Shown piece after piece: positions 51,124 through 64,000 of a stretch of 64,000 nucleotides of DNA; within the stretch, counting starts at the first letter, position 1, and each line of letters opens with the position of its first letter. The stretch is taken from contig NZ_DF967972.1 in the NCBI RefSeq assembly GCF_001050235.1, positions 2,427,855-2,491,854 of the forward strand, given 5' to 3'. This DNA comes from Longilinea arvoryzae. GTDB taxonomy: Bacteria; Chloroflexota; Anaerolineae; Anaerolineales; Anaerolineaceae. A program made the position numbers and the translations under genes. The notes beneath the pieces are model-generated. The model searched no databases, had not been told where the DNA came from, and saw only the letters and a list, made by a program, of their open reading frames with translations.

Positions 51124-52437
51124 ATGTGCGATAGCTTCGTTGTACTGGGAAATTCAACCGCCGATGGGAGCGTGATCTTTGGCAAGAACTCAGACCGCGA
51201 GGTGAATGAGGCTCAAACGGTGGTCAGCCTGCCGGCTGCGGATTATCCGGCCGGCAGCCGGTTGCAGTGCACTTATATCGAAATTCCTCAAGTCTCTCAT
51301 ACTCATGCAATCTTAATCTCGAAGCCATTCTGGATGTGGGGCGCCGAAATGGGCGCCAATGAGCACGGCGTCGCCATTGGTAATGAAGCTCTTTTTACCC
51401 GAGTCGAGCAGGAGGCTGCCCCGGGATTGATCGGAATGGACCTGCTGCGCCTGGCATTGGAGCGCAGCGCCAGCGCGCAGGAAGCCATGCTGGTTATCAC
51501 CCGGTTGCTGGAACAATTCGGGCAAAGCGGCAATTGCGGGCTGACCCACAAATTCTTCTACCAGAACAGTTTCTTGATCGCGGATCTGAACGAGGCCTGG
51601 GTGCTGGAAACTGCCGGCCGGCAGTGGGCTGCCGAACGAGTCAAGGATGTGCGTTCCATCTCGAATGGCATTTCGATCGGTAACCATTGGGACCTGGCCT
51701 CAGCCGACCTGATCCATTATGCCGTTGACCGGGGTTGGTGCAAAAGGCGCGAGGATTTTCACTTCGCCAGGTGCTATTCCGAACCACTTTATACCCGGTT
51801 GAGCAAAGAGGCGCAGCGCCGGCTGAGTACCACCGATCGATTGCGCGCCAGTGCTCCGCACGTGACGATCAAGGACGCCTTTGCCGTGCTCCGCTCGCAT
51901 GGCGGGGCGGCATGGACCCCGTCTGGCTCGATCACCGACCAACAGGTGTGCATGCACGCCGCCTTTGGCCCGGTGCGAAACAGCCAGACGACCGGTTCGC
52001 TGGCCGCCCATCTGACGGCCGGGCAGGAGCCGACTTTCTGGGTCACGGCGACGGCCGCCCCATGCACTTCGGTTTTCAAACCGGTGTGGATCTCAGCAGG
52101 TGTACCCGATACGGGGCCCGAACCGACCGCGCGATATTGTCCGGATTCCCTATGGTGGCAGCATGAAAATCTACATCGTTCCGTGCTGCGCGATTATTGG
52201 CGGCGCCTTGAGCTCTTCCGCCAGGACCGCGACCAGTTGGAGGAGTTGTTCTTGAATGCTGAGAGCAAGCCCAAGACCAATCGGCGCGTTCTTTCGGAAC
52301 AATGTTTCGAGCAGGCTTTTTACAAAGAATTCGAATGGCTTGAAAAAGTCAAGACCAGTCGCGTCCATTCAGGCTCGCTGCTTTACCGGATCGCCTGGGC
52401 GAACTTCAACCGCCAGGCGAAAATCCAAATCAGTTAG
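51124..52437 (+). CDS. C69-family dipeptidase (secernin-like, Ntn hydrolase)
   Basis: The 437-residue protein begins MCDSFVVLGNSTADGSVIFGKNSDRE, the signature of peptidase family C69, in which Cys2 becomes the N-terminal nucleophile after Met removal. Further family segments are GANEHGVAIGNEALFT, GLTHKFFYQNSFLIAD and CMHAAFGPVRNSQTTGSL. There is no signal peptide, so it is probably cytosolic, like secernins. The substrate is unknown. GGGGAGGGTGAG gives a strong ribosome site before the ATG. Confidence 0.93.
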   Translation: MCDSFVVLGNSTADGSVIFGKNSDREVNEAQTVVSLPAADYPAGSRLQCTYIEIPQVSHTHAILISKPFWMWGAEMGANEHGVAIGNEALFTRVEQEAAPGLIGMDLLRLALERSASAQEAMLVITRLLEQFGQSGNCGLTHKFFYQNSFLIADLNEAWVLETAGRQWAAERVKDVRSISNGISIGNHWDLASADLIHYAVDRGWCKRREDFHFARCYSEPLYTRLSKEAQRRLSTTDRLRASAPHVTIKDAFAVLRSHGGAAWTPSGSITDQQVCMHAAFGPVRNSQTTGSLAAHLTAGQEPTFWVTATAAPCTSVFKPVWISAGVPDTGPEPTARYCPDSLWWQHENLHRSVLRDYWRRLELFRQDRDQLEELFLNAESKPKTNRRVLSEQCFEQAFYKEFEWLEKVKTSRVHSGSLLYRIAWANFNRQAKIQIS

Positions 52438-52444
52438 GCATGCT

Positions 52445-52475
52445 TTGTGCAACCTATTCCTTCCAATGTTATAAT
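52445..52475 (+). promoter_or_regulatory. Promoter of the sensor histidine kinase
   Basis: A perfect TATAAT (52470-52475) lies 29 bases before the ATG. The best -35 is TTGTGC (52445-52450) at a long 19-bp spacing. Confidence 0.5.
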
Positions 52476-52504
52476 GGTCCCAGGGGGGATCACCCAGGTT
52501 TCAC

Positions 52505-55500
52505 ATGCAGAATATTGTCACCCTCATCCAGAACGCTGCATACATCGACCCACCGCATGGATTTAGCGGATGGTTGGGTTGGATTGCGCTTCTGATACTA
52601 TTGGCAATAGGCATCCGCCATTTTTGGGAACCCAATTTCGAAAAATTGAAGCGCAGTTGGTGGGTCCTGGCAATTCTTGTGGTCGCCGTCCCGCTGACTA
52701 CTTTATTCATTGGCATCCGTTTACCCGGTAGTGAGTCCATGACGGTGCCGAACCTGCCCGTCGAATCTTCGACGCCGGCGTTGATGTTTTTCCTGGCAGT
52801 TCCATGGGTGTTGGCGGCCGGTTTATATGGCGTACTGCCGGCCGTCGTCCTTGGTGCATTCAGCGGGTTATTGTTGGCCGTGTGGGAAACCCATACTGCG
52901 TTTACACCGCTCGAATTTGCCATTCTCGCCATGATTTTCAGCCTGGCCGTGCGCCAACGCTATCGCACCAGCTTTTATCATTTCTTGCGCAATCCGCTTG
53001 GCGCAGCCGTGATCGTCGGACTCCTGTACGTCCCCATTTCCATTTTGGCGTCTTTCTTCTCGACCAATGGGGATCTGGCTGTTCGGGTGGATTATGCGCT
53101 GACCGGTTCCTGGATCGTCCTCCTGGCGCGAATCACGGAACTTTTGGTCGCCTGTGTCATCGCCGAGATCGTCTATCTCATCATTCCCAAGATGTGGGGG
53201 CGATCCGGCCCGCTGTTCCCTTCTCCCTCCGAAACCAGCCTGCAGACGCGCTTTTTTTTCTGGACGTTCCCCTTGATCCTGCTGCTGATTCTGACATTGA
53301 TGTTCAGCGATTGGATTGTGGCCGGGAATGCCGCCCGTGAGATGATCCGCGAACGTTTATCCAGTACAGCCCAGGTGGCGGCTGATAGTCTGCCATATTT
53401 CCTCGAAAGCGGTCAGGGACTTCTGTTAAACCAGGCCCGTCCGGAATTGTTGGAATTGGATGCTGCCAGCCAGGGCGACGAGATGGCGCGAATACTCCGT
53501 TCGGTGCCGTTTTTCAACCGAATCGGGCTTTACGACGTGCACGGCAACCTGCTATCGCAAGCCCCGGATGACATCGCCTATAGGTTGAATGAACGCGAAA
53601 AGGTGGCCGTCAATCTGGCCACCCAGGGTGTGCTGGTGCAAAGCTACACCCTCAATCCGGTTGGTGGGGACACGTCGGCGCAGGTAGTGTTCGTCGCGGC
53701 TGTGCAGGATAGCGCCGGACAACCTCTGGGCGTCTTGATGGGGTGGACGAATCTTCAGGAAAATCCTTTCACCCAGCCCGCCATCCAGGCCCTGAAAAAG
53801 ATCAATGACATGGGCGGCGAAGGCGCCATTTTAGACGACGAACACCTGATTCTGTATGATACGCTGGAGACTTCTTCGCTGGTCATGAGCCAGTACCTGG
53901 GAAGCGTCCCGGAGAGCGCGGATTTCTTCGAAGAATCCTCCCAAATGGGCACCCGGCGCATGGTTTATTCACAACCGACCACCGGGCGGCCGTGGTCCGT
54001 GGTGGTCAGCCTTCCCAGCGAACGCGTTCAAAGCCTGGCACTGAGTATTGCCATTCCCCTGCTCATGATCCTGCTGGTGATCGCGATCATCGGTTATTTG
54101 CTGCTGCGCTTCAGCCTGCGCAGGGTGACGACAACCATGCGTTCGCTGGCTCAGCAGGCCACCCTGATCTCGCAGGGGCAGTTGAACTCGCCTTTGAAAA
54201 TCTACGGCGTCGATGAAGTCGGCCAGTTGAGCAGCGCCTTCGAGCGAATGCGCCTCAGTTTGAAGGCCAGACTGCAGGAGTTGAACCGCTTGTTGGAAGT
54301 GAGCCAGGGGGTGGCCGCCAATCTGGAGATCGAAAAAGCAGTTCAGCCGATCTTGAAGGCCGCGGTCGGGGACGGCGTATCGGTGGCGCGCCTGGTGCTG
54401 GTTCAACCCGTGTCGCTCGATCAGGAAGACGGTCGCCCGATTGCCTTTAGCGCCGGACCGGCTGCCGAATTGTACAGCGGTCTCGATTTCCCGATCACCG
54501 AGCAGGTGCGGAAAGCGGAGATGCTGGTGATGCCCAACATGGCTCGTCTGCGGCGCTTGAATCTCAACCCTGGCCAACCCGTCCCGGCGGCGCTACTGGG
54601 CATGCCCATTTATCACGAAAGCCAGTTCTACGGGGCTTTATGGATCGGTTATGATGCTCCCCGCCAGTTCACCGAGGAGGATATTCGTTTCCTGTCTACA
54701 CTGACCGCCCAATCCGCCCTCGCGGCGGCAAATTCCGGTCTGTACGCATCGGCGGAAATTGGCCGGCAGCGCATGGAGGCCGTCCTCTCGTCCACGCCTG
54801 AACCGGTGCTGGTATTCGACGAGCAATCCCGTTTGCTGCTGCTCAACCCGGCCGCGCTGCAAACAGCGGGCCTGATCAATTCGGCCACGGCCGGGAAGAC
54901 GATGGATGAGGTCATTGCGATTCCGGACCTGCTCGCCTTGGTAAAGGCTCCGCTCGACGAGCGCATCCAGTCTCGGGAAGTCAATCTGCCGAATAACAAG
55001 GTCTATCACGCCAGCGTTTCGCCGGTGCTGGCCGAATCTCGCCGGGTTGGACGGATTGTGATCCTGCAAGATATCACCCATTTCAAGGAATTGGACGCGA
55101 TCAAATCGGAATTCGTATCCACGGTCAGTCATGACCTGCGTTCTCCGTTGACCCTGATGAAGGGATACACGGCCATGCTGCAAATGGTGGGTGAACTCAA
55201 TGACCAGCAGCAGGGGTACACCAAGAAGATCATGGTCGGGGTCGAGAACATGACCCGTCTGGTGAACAACCTGCTGGACCTGGGACGCATCGAGACGGGA
55301 ATTGGGCTGCGATCCGAGAAGGTGCTGTTGAACGAGATCGTGGATCAGGTGATGACTTCGCTGCAACCCCAGGCGGCGCAAAACAATATTTCGCTGGTTC
55401 TGGATGCGCAGGAGTTGCAACCGATCGTGGTGAACGCCGACCCCGCGCTCATCCAGCAGGCTTTTTACAACCTTATCGAGAACGCGGTGAAATACACCCA

Positions 55501-55804
55501 ATCCAACGGGCACGTGGAAGTGCATCTGGACCGCCGCCCGCGTAGTGTGGTCTTCTCCGTTCGGGATAACGGCATTGGCATTGCGCCGCTGGATTTGCCG
55601 CGTTTGTTCGAAAAATTCTACCGCAGCGGCCGGCGGGAAGCCTATCAGCAGCGCGGCACCGGCCTGGGCCTGGCGATTGTCAAATCGATCGCCGAACGTC
55701 ACAAGGGACGGGTGTGGGTGGAAAGTCAGCTCGGCCGCGGGAGTACGTTCTATTTTGAAATTCCAGCCGATCCGCAGCCGGTCGATATCTTTCCGGAAGG
55801 CTAG
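52505..55804 (+). CDS. Multi-domain membrane sensor histidine kinase
   Basis: A 1099-residue protein. Residues ~20-235 have about seven membrane helices. A further helix (~255-275), an extracytoplasmic sensor region (~280-510) and a helix (~515-540) follow. A HAMP region is at ~540-595, a GAF-like domain at ~600-760 and a PAS-like domain at ~770-860. HisKA follows with phospho-acceptor His876 in VSHDLRSPLTLMKGY, then the HATPase domain with N box NLIENAVKYTQ, G1 DNGIGIAP and GTGLGLAIVKSI. No response regulator is adjacent, so it is an orphan kinase here. Its position just before rpoC is probably incidental because rpoC has its own promoter. Confidence 0.94.
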   Translation: MQNIVTLIQNAAYIDPPHGFSGWLGWIALLILLAIGIRHFWEPNFEKLKRSWWVLAILVVAVPLTTLFIGIRLPGSESMTVPNLPVESSTPALMFFLAVPWVLAAGLYGVLPAVVLGAFSGLLLAVWETHTAFTPLEFAILAMIFSLAVRQRYRTSFYHFLRNPLGAAVIVGLLYVPISILASFFSTNGDLAVRVDYALTGSWIVLLARITELLVACVIAEIVYLIIPKMWGRSGPLFPSPSETSLQTRFFFWTFPLILLLILTLMFSDWIVAGNAAREMIRERLSSTAQVAADSLPYFLESGQGLLLNQARPELLELDAASQGDEMARILRSVPFFNRIGLYDVHGNLLSQAPDDIAYRLNEREKVAVNLATQGVLVQSYTLNPVGGDTSAQVVFVAAVQDSAGQPLGVLMGWTNLQENPFTQPAIQALKKINDMGGEGAILDDEHLILYDTLETSSLVMSQYLGSVPESADFFEESSQMGTRRMVYSQPTTGRPWSVVVSLPSERVQSLALSIAIPLLMILLVIAIIGYLLLRFSLRRVTTTMRSLAQQATLISQGQLNSPLKIYGVDEVGQLSSAFERMRLSLKARLQELNRLLEVSQGVAANLEIEKAVQPILKAAVGDGVSVARLVLVQPVSLDQEDGRPIAFSAGPAAELYSGLDFPITEQVRKAEMLVMPNMARLRRLNLNPGQPVPAALLGMPIYHESQFYGALWIGYDAPRQFTEEDIRFLSTLTAQSALAAANSGLYASAEIGRQRMEAVLSSTPEPVLVFDEQSRLLLLNPAALQTAGLINSATAGKTMDEVIAIPDLLALVKAPLDERIQSREVNLPNNKVYHASVSPVLAESRRVGRIVILQDITHFKELDAIKSEFVSTVSHDLRSPLTLMKGYTAMLQMVGELNDQQQGYTKKIMVGVENMTRLVNNLLDLGRIETGIGLRSEKVLLNEIVDQVMTSLQPQAAQNNISLVLDAQELQPIVVNADPALIQQAFYNLIENAVKYTQSNGHVEVHLDRRPRSVVFSVRDNGIGIAPLDLPRLFEKFYRSGRREAYQQRGTGLGLAIVKSIAERHKGRVWVESQLGRGSTFYFEIPADPQPVDIFPEG

Positions 55805-55846
55805 ATTTTGAGCATACGATCAAGCAATTTAGTACAAAATTAATGC

Positions 55847-55873
55847 TTGACGAATGGGGAAATGTGTTATAAT
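55847..55873 (+). promoter_or_regulatory. Strong extended -10 promoter of rpoC
   Basis: TGTTATAAT (TATAAT at 55868-55873) is a consensus extended -10. TTGACG (55847-55852) lies only 15 bases upstream. The leader to the GTG at 56015 is about 135 bases long. Confidence 0.7.
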
Positions 55874-55999
55874 GTCCGTTTGCATGCGTGTGTACTTTAT
55901 ACCCGACTTTGATTAGTTATCCAGCGCCGGCGAGAAAACTCCTGTGCGCTGAAATTGGTTAAACAGTCTTCATTCCATTTTTGTCACGGTTCTCAGTTC

Positions 56000-56005
56000 A
56001 GGAGG
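56000..56005 (+). promoter_or_regulatory. Ribosome binding site deciding the rpoC start
   Basis: AGGAGG lies 9 bases before the GTG at 56015. The upstream in-frame TTG at 55955 has no ribosome site and adds no conserved residues. Confidence 0.85.
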
Positions 56006-56014
56006 CGATTAATA

Positions 56015-60247
<4,233 letters not shown>

Positions 60248-60264
60248 CGACTTCTGATCTATGG

Positions 60265-60297
60265 AAGAGCCTGTGGATTCTCTCCGCAGGCTCTTTT
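60265..60297 (+). terminator. Intrinsic terminator of rpoC
   Basis: A 12-bp stem with one G-T pair, AAGAGCCTGTGG with CCGCAGGCTCTT (60265-60276 with 60284-60295), ends in TTTT. Confidence 0.88.
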
Positions 60298-60360
60298 GAT
60301 ATCAAGTAAAATGATCTAGCAATCGAAAAAGTGGTTCGAATCTCACTTCGGAGATCCTGA

Positions 60361-63225
60361 ATGGAAATTGGCCAGATTCGCAAGGTAGACATCGATCACG
60401 AAATGCAACAATCCTATCTGGACTACGCCATGAGCGTGATCATCGCCCGGGCGCTGCCAGATGCGCGCGATGGATTGAAACCCGTGCAACGCCGCATTCT
60501 GTATGCTATGTACGATATGGGATTGCGGCCAGACTCAGCTTATAAGAAGTCCGCCAGAATTGTGGGTGAGGTCCTGGGCAAGTATCACCCGCACGGCGAC
60601 ATGGCCGTTTATGAGGCCATGGCGCGCATGGGCCAGGATTTTTCCATGCGCAACATGCTGGTGGACGGCCAGGGCAACTTCGGCAGCGTCGACGGCGATC
60701 CACCGGCCGCGATGCGCTATACCGAAGCTCGCCTGACGTCTTTCGCAATTGAAATTCTCAACCAGATCGACCGCAACACGGTCAACTTTGGGCGCAATTT
60801 CGATGGCTCGCTGGAGGAGCCGGACGTCCTGCCGGCGGCGGTGCCCAATTTGCTCGTCAACGGCGCCACCGGCATCGCCGTGGGCATGGCCACCAGCATT
60901 CCGCCGCATAACCTGGCAGAGGTCATCGATGCGCTGATTTTCATGCTGGAGGGCTGGGATAAGCTGGATGACGTCTCGATCACGGACCTGATGCGTTTCG
61001 TCAAAGGACCGGATTTTCCGACCGGCGGTATCATCCTGCAGGAGCACGGCTCGAACGAACTGGTCAGCGCTTATGCAACCGGGAAGGGCCGGCTTACGGT
61101 TCGCGGCCGGGTGCACCTGGAGGATATGGAGCGCGGCAAACGGCGCATCATCATCAATGAGCTCCCTTATCAGGTCAATAAGTCGGCGTTGATCGAACGC
61201 ATCGCTGAACTGGTTCGCGAGGGTAACCTGGATGGGATCAGCGACCTGCGCGACGAATCCGACCGCCAGGGGATGCGCATCGTCATCGAGTTGAGCAAGG
61301 CCGCCGTAGAAAACGACCTGCTGCGCGAGTTGTATAAACGCACGCCGCTCCAATCCACCATCAGCATCAACCTGCTGGCGCTGGTGGAAAACGAGCCGCA
61401 CCTGTTGAATCTGAAGCAGGCCCTGCGAGTGTATCTCGAGCACCGCATGGAGGTTGTACGCCGACGCACGGAATTCGATCTCGATCGCGCCAGGGCGCGC
61501 GCGCACATCCTCGAGGGTTTGCGCATAGCCATAAAATTCCTGGACGAAGTGATTGCCCTGATCCGGGCTGCACCGGACGCCGAAGCGGCCCACGACCGCC
61601 TGATGAAAAAGTTCAAGTTAAGCGATGTTCAGGCGCGCGCGATCCTTGAAATGCCGCTGCGCAGGCTGGCTGCTCTGGAACGCAAGAAGATCGAGGACGA
61701 ATATAAAGGTCTGATCGCTCTGATCAAAGAACTGGAAGCGCTGCTGAAATCGCCCGTCAAAATGCGCCAGGTGATCGAGCAGGAACTGCAGGCTATGAAA
61801 GCCGCCTACGCCGACCGCCGGCGGACGCAGATTGTCTCCCTGAAAGAGGGCGAAGCCGCGGTAGACCGCCTGACCGCCACTGATGTAACCCCGGCGCAGG
61901 TCGTCTGGGTGGGGGTGACTTCCGACGGGCTCATCAGCCGGACCAACAATGATGAACTCCCGCGGGTTAGCGGCCGGGAAGCGCCGCGTTTTCTGTTGCG
62001 TGCCGACACCCACCAGACGCTTTATCTGGTCGACCAGGATGGAAAGGCGGCGGCGATCGCGCTGCACGGACTGCCTGAGGTGGAGAAGTTCAGTGATGGC
62101 GTTCCCGTCCACAAGGTCTCACCCCTGGATGAAAATACCGCGCTGGCCGGAATCTTCAGCGCGCCGATGCAGCGCGACAAGGAAAACGAACGCTTTGTGG
62201 TCGGTGTGACGCAGAACGGTATGGTAAAGAAGACCTCGGTGACCGACCTGCCCGGACCGTCCACGCAGCAGTTTACGCTGGTCAAAGTGGATGGCGAGGA
62301 TCTGCTGGGCTGGGTGTTCTTGACAAAGGGTGAGGATGACATTTTGCTCCTGACCGCGCGCGGCATGGCCATCCGCTTCAATGAGAAAGATGTGCGCCCG
62401 ATGGGGTTGGTGGCGGGTGGAGTCAGTGGGATTAAACTGGCGCCGAATGATGTGGTGTGCGCTGCGCAGGCCGTGCAACCCGGCGCTGAGACGCTGCTGC
62501 TGGCTTCGAATGGACAGGGCTGGCGCATCCCGCTGGAGGATTTTCCACAGCAAGGCCGTTACGGCCAGGGCGTGATCGCGTGTAAATTGCCAGCGCGGAC
62601 CGATCTGGTGGGCCTGCTGGTGGGGAAGAAGACGACCAGTGGTTGGATTCACCTGCAGGTGTTGGCGGCCAAACAGGTGCGCCTGGATGAGATTCCGCTG
62701 GGAAAACGCGGCGGAGCCGGAAAAGAACTGGTGCCGGTCAAAGCTGGCGACGCCGCTCTGGCGCTCTCGACTGCTTTCGACAGCCTGGAATTCTGGGAAG
62801 GTAAAGCCGCGGCAGTGAAATCCAGACCCGCGCCGAAACCACGCAGCGTGGAACAGCCGGCTCTGCTGGATGTCAGCGAGGAAGGCGAGAAAAAAGCGCC
62901 GGTCAAAGCCAGCCAGCGAACACCGTCCAAAGCCGCCCCGGCCAGACCGGCCGGAAAACCCGCCCCGAAATCTGCCGAAAAGAGTCCGGCCAAAGCCGCA
63001 GTGAAGAAAGCCGGGTCCGAGAAGAAATCGGTTGCGACCCAGAGCAAGCCCCAAACAAAGCCGCCGACAAAGGCCGGCCCGGTGGAAAAGACGCCGGGTA
63101 AATCCACGGCATCAAAACCCGCCAAATCCGGAGCTACCCCGGCTTCGCCCATGAAACCGGACGAGAAGAGCAAGCCCGCTGAGCCGGCTGGCTCGAAGAA
63201 ACCCAAGAAGCCGGCGGCGAAATAA
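60361..63225 (+). CDS. gyrA: DNA gyrase subunit A with long basic C-terminal tail
   Basis: The 954-residue protein has the breakage-reunion domain (~8-460) with active-site Tyr120 in [10 protein letters not shown] and the quinolone-pocket segment [12 protein letters not shown], where the residues equivalent to E. coli Ser83 and Asp87 are Met81 and Glu85. The C-terminal beta-pinwheel (~500-800) lacks a clear GyrA box in its first blade, while a box-like GKRGGAG lies in the last. Residues ~815-954 are a Lys/Ala/Pro-rich tail resembling histone H1. It could instead be a topoisomerase IV A subunit; gyrB is not in view. GGAG lies 8 bases before the ATG. Confidence 0.93.
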   Translation: MEIGQIRKVDIDHEMQQSYLDYAMSVIIARALPDARDGLKPVQRRILYAMYDMGLRPDSAYKKSARIVGEVLGKYHPHGDMAVYEAMARMGQDFSMRNMLVDGQGNFGSVDGDPPAAMRYTEARLTSFAIEILNQIDRNTVNFGRNFDGSLEEPDVLPAAVPNLLVNGATGIAVGMATSIPPHNLAEVIDALIFMLEGWDKLDDVSITDLMRFVKGPDFPTGGIILQEHGSNELVSAYATGKGRLTVRGRVHLEDMERGKRRIIINELPYQVNKSALIERIAELVREGNLDGISDLRDESDRQGMRIVIELSKAAVENDLLRELYKRTPLQSTISINLLALVENEPHLLNLKQALRVYLEHRMEVVRRRTEFDLDRARARAHILEGLRIAIKFLDEVIALIRAAPDAEAAHDRLMKKFKLSDVQARAILEMPLRRLAALERKKIEDEYKGLIALIKELEALLKSPVKMRQVIEQELQAMKAAYADRRRTQIVSLKEGEAAVDRLTATDVTPAQVVWVGVTSDGLISRTNNDELPRVSGREAPRFLLRADTHQTLYLVDQDGKAAAIALHGLPEVEKFSDGVPVHKVSPLDENTALAGIFSAPMQRDKENERFVVGVTQNGMVKKTSVTDLPGPSTQQFTLVKVDGEDLLGWVFLTKGEDDILLLTARGMAIRFNEKDVRPMGLVAGGVSGIKLAPNDVVCAAQAVQPGAETLLLASNGQGWRIPLEDFPQQGRYGQGVIACKLPARTDLVGLLVGKKTTSGWIHLQVLAAKQVRLDEIPLGKRGGAGKELVPVKAGDAALALSTAFDSLEFWEGKAAAVKSRPAPKPRSVEQPALLDVSEEGEKKAPVKASQRTPSKAAPARPAGKPAPKSAEKSPAKAAVKKAGSEKKSVATQSKPQTKPPTKAGPVEKTPGKSTASKPAKSGATPASPMKPDEKSKPAEPAGSKKPKKPAAK

Positions 63226-63242
63226 ACCATTCGGTCTGAATC

Positions 63243-63273
63243 AAAAAGGCGTTTCCTTGCGAAACGCCTTTTT
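63243..63273. terminator. Bidirectional intrinsic terminator between gyrA and the convergent gene
   Basis: The perfect 13-bp stem AAAAAGGCGTTTC/GAAACGCCTTTTT (63243-63255 with 63261-63273) has A and T runs on either side, so it can stop transcription from both directions. Confidence 0.92.
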
Positions 63274-63277
63274 CGAA

Positions 63278-64000
63278 CTATTTTGTCACGGAAAAACTGG
63301 TGTAATGATAGATGATCTTGTCATTCATCAGACCGAGCGAATCGACGCCGTCCAGAACCTTGCCGTTATCGCTGGTGGCCGTCCAGCTTAGATGGCGGTT
63401 GTTGTCCGTTCCGGTCTGGCCGGTGCGTTGGAAGCGCGCGTTGGGCAGCAATTCATTGAGAAAGGTGCTGTACCAGGCGCGAATGGCGAGCTGACCGTGC
63501 ACCGTGCGGGCGCTGGTAATGTGAGCGGCGTTGGAGGCATACAAAGCTGCGATTTGCTCGATATCGTGCGAATTCCAGGCATCCACCAGTTGATCGGCGA
63601 TATCTTTGGGCGGCTCGGGCGGCAATTCGCCCCAGGCGTAATCCGAAACAGCCTTCCACAATTCAGGCAAACGGCTTCGTGATTCATCCCAACTGTAGAA
63701 ATTTGCAGCCGGAATTTTCAATTCCTGTACTTTATCCAGAAATTCGACGATATCCGCAGCCGTTGGGCGCCAAGTGCCGGCGCCGTAGGCGGCTCCGGTC
63801 GGAATGACCGGCCGGTACGGGGTCATGGCTTGAAATTCCTTCACGCAACGAACCAGTTGCGAACCTGGGTTGTGGGCCTTTTCCCAGTACATTTGCGGCA
63901 TGTTCAGATCGCACTGGCTCAGGAATTCTTTCCAGGGAAACTGCGGGTGCAGGGAAGGGTAGCGAAAGGAACTCAGAGCGATGGGTGTGTTCGGAAGATC
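63278..64000 (-). CDS. C-terminal part of a protein with glycoside-hydrolase-like region and NTF2/SnoaL-like domain
   Basis: The frame is open to the right edge, giving 240 visible residues; the first 33 extend beyond the first internal ATG (63901), so the true start is outside. The N-terminal visible part (DLNMPQMYWEKAHNPGSQL, VIPTGAAYGAG, AANFYSWDES, LPELWKAVSDYAW) resembles the last strands of a TIM-barrel glycoside-hydrolase-like domain, a tentative call. Residues ~120-240 of the visible part (DQLVDAWNSHDIEQIAALYA, GQLAIRAWYSTFL, SWTATSDNGKVLDG) are typical of the NTF2/SnoaL-like fold. The combination is unusual. It ends at the shared terminator with gyrA. Confidence 0.72.
   Translation of the reverse strand, partial: DLPNTPIALSSFRYPSLHPQFPWKEFLSQCDLNMPQMYWEKAHNPGSQLVRCVKEFQAMTPYRPVIPTGAAYGAGTWRPTAADIVEFLDKVQELKIPAANFYSWDESRSRLPELWKAVSDYAWGELPPEPPKDIADQLVDAWNSHDIEQIAALYASNAAHITSARTVHGQLAIRAWYSTFLNELLPNARFQRTGQTGTDNNRHLSWTATSDNGKVLDGVDSLGLMNDKIIYHYTSFSVTK

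Noticed and set aside
55955..56014. Upstream TTG start for rpoC adding 20 residues
   Set aside because: No ribosome site precedes it and the added residues match nothing in beta'; AGGAGG sits properly before the GTG at 56015.
63226..63277. Possible small RNA between gyrA and the last gene
   Set aside because: The symmetrical hairpin with A and T runs is fully explained as a shared bidirectional terminator.

Overview
The window looks like the chromosome of a member of Chloroflexota, most likely class Anaerolineae. The pointers are moderately high G+C; many Thr/Pro-rich linkers in exported proteins; two DUF2298 (Chlor_Arch_YYY) membrane proteins, a family known mainly from Chloroflexi and Archaea; isopentenyl phosphate kinase next to mevalonate kinase; and a coiled-coil insertion in RNA polymerase beta'. 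Assignment to class is inference from gene content, as no rRNA is present. I see no phage, IS element, integron or CRISPR. Nearly all of the sequence is coding and no gene-free stretch exceeds about 220 bases.

Layout. 1-1346 (-): N-terminal part of a membrane GAF sensor protein cut by the window edge. 1475-1559: tRNA-Leu(CAG). 1644-2021: FtsB/DivIC-like protein. 2080-7370 (-): partner-switching operon (STAS protein, anti-sigma-type kinase, six-GAF SpoIIE-type phosphatase, then a HAD phosphatase). 7556-14684: envelope proteins (LysM, two TolB-like propeller proteins, NBR1-like lipoprotein, M23 lipoprotein) with queG between them. 14821-17649 (-): a small unknown protein, DUF1015 and DegV. 17871-25078 (+): ffh, rpsP, khpA, rimM, dprA, manC and topA. 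25210-26262: an unknown membrane protein. 26374-30775 (-): a UbiA-type prenyltransferase, mevalonate kinase, isopentenyl phosphate kinase, dgt and greA, reading from promoter to end. 30835-52437 (+): tlyA and lepA, then a surface-glycan locus (flippase-like protein, CDP-paratose epimerase-like SDR, GT4, methyltransferase, four large GT-C/DUF2298 membrane proteins, DUF952), then an acyltransferase-like protein, cmk and a C69 dipeptidase. 52505-55804: multi-domain sensor histidine kinase. 56015-63225: rpoC and gyrA. 63278-64000 (-): C-terminal part of a protein ending in an NTF2/SnoaL-like domain.

How the genes fit together. The operon at 26-31 kb makes isoprenoid precursors by the Chloroflexi/archaeal form of the mevalonate pathway and has a prenyl-phosphate phosphoribosyltransferase-like enzyme. 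The adjacent divergent locus encodes a flippase-like protein and several GT-C enzymes, a fold that uses polyprenyl-phosphate-sugar donors. Together they suggest lipid-linked glycan assembly at the cell surface. The SpoIIE/RsbW/RsbV-type set is a complete partner switch without a sigma factor beside it.

Expression signals. Convincing sigma70-like promoters (TTGAC-type -35, TANNAT -10, often with an extended TGN) occur before many units. Several place the -10 only 6-11 bases before the start codon, which suggests leaderless or nearly leaderless mRNAs alongside genes with normal Shine-Dalgarno sites. The best candidates for something new are the 1763-residue GT-C/DUF2298 fusion and its neighbours, the GyrA with a 140-residue histone-H1-like tail and altered quinolone-pocket residues, the RpoC insertion, and a perfect 12-bp palindrome inside rimM.
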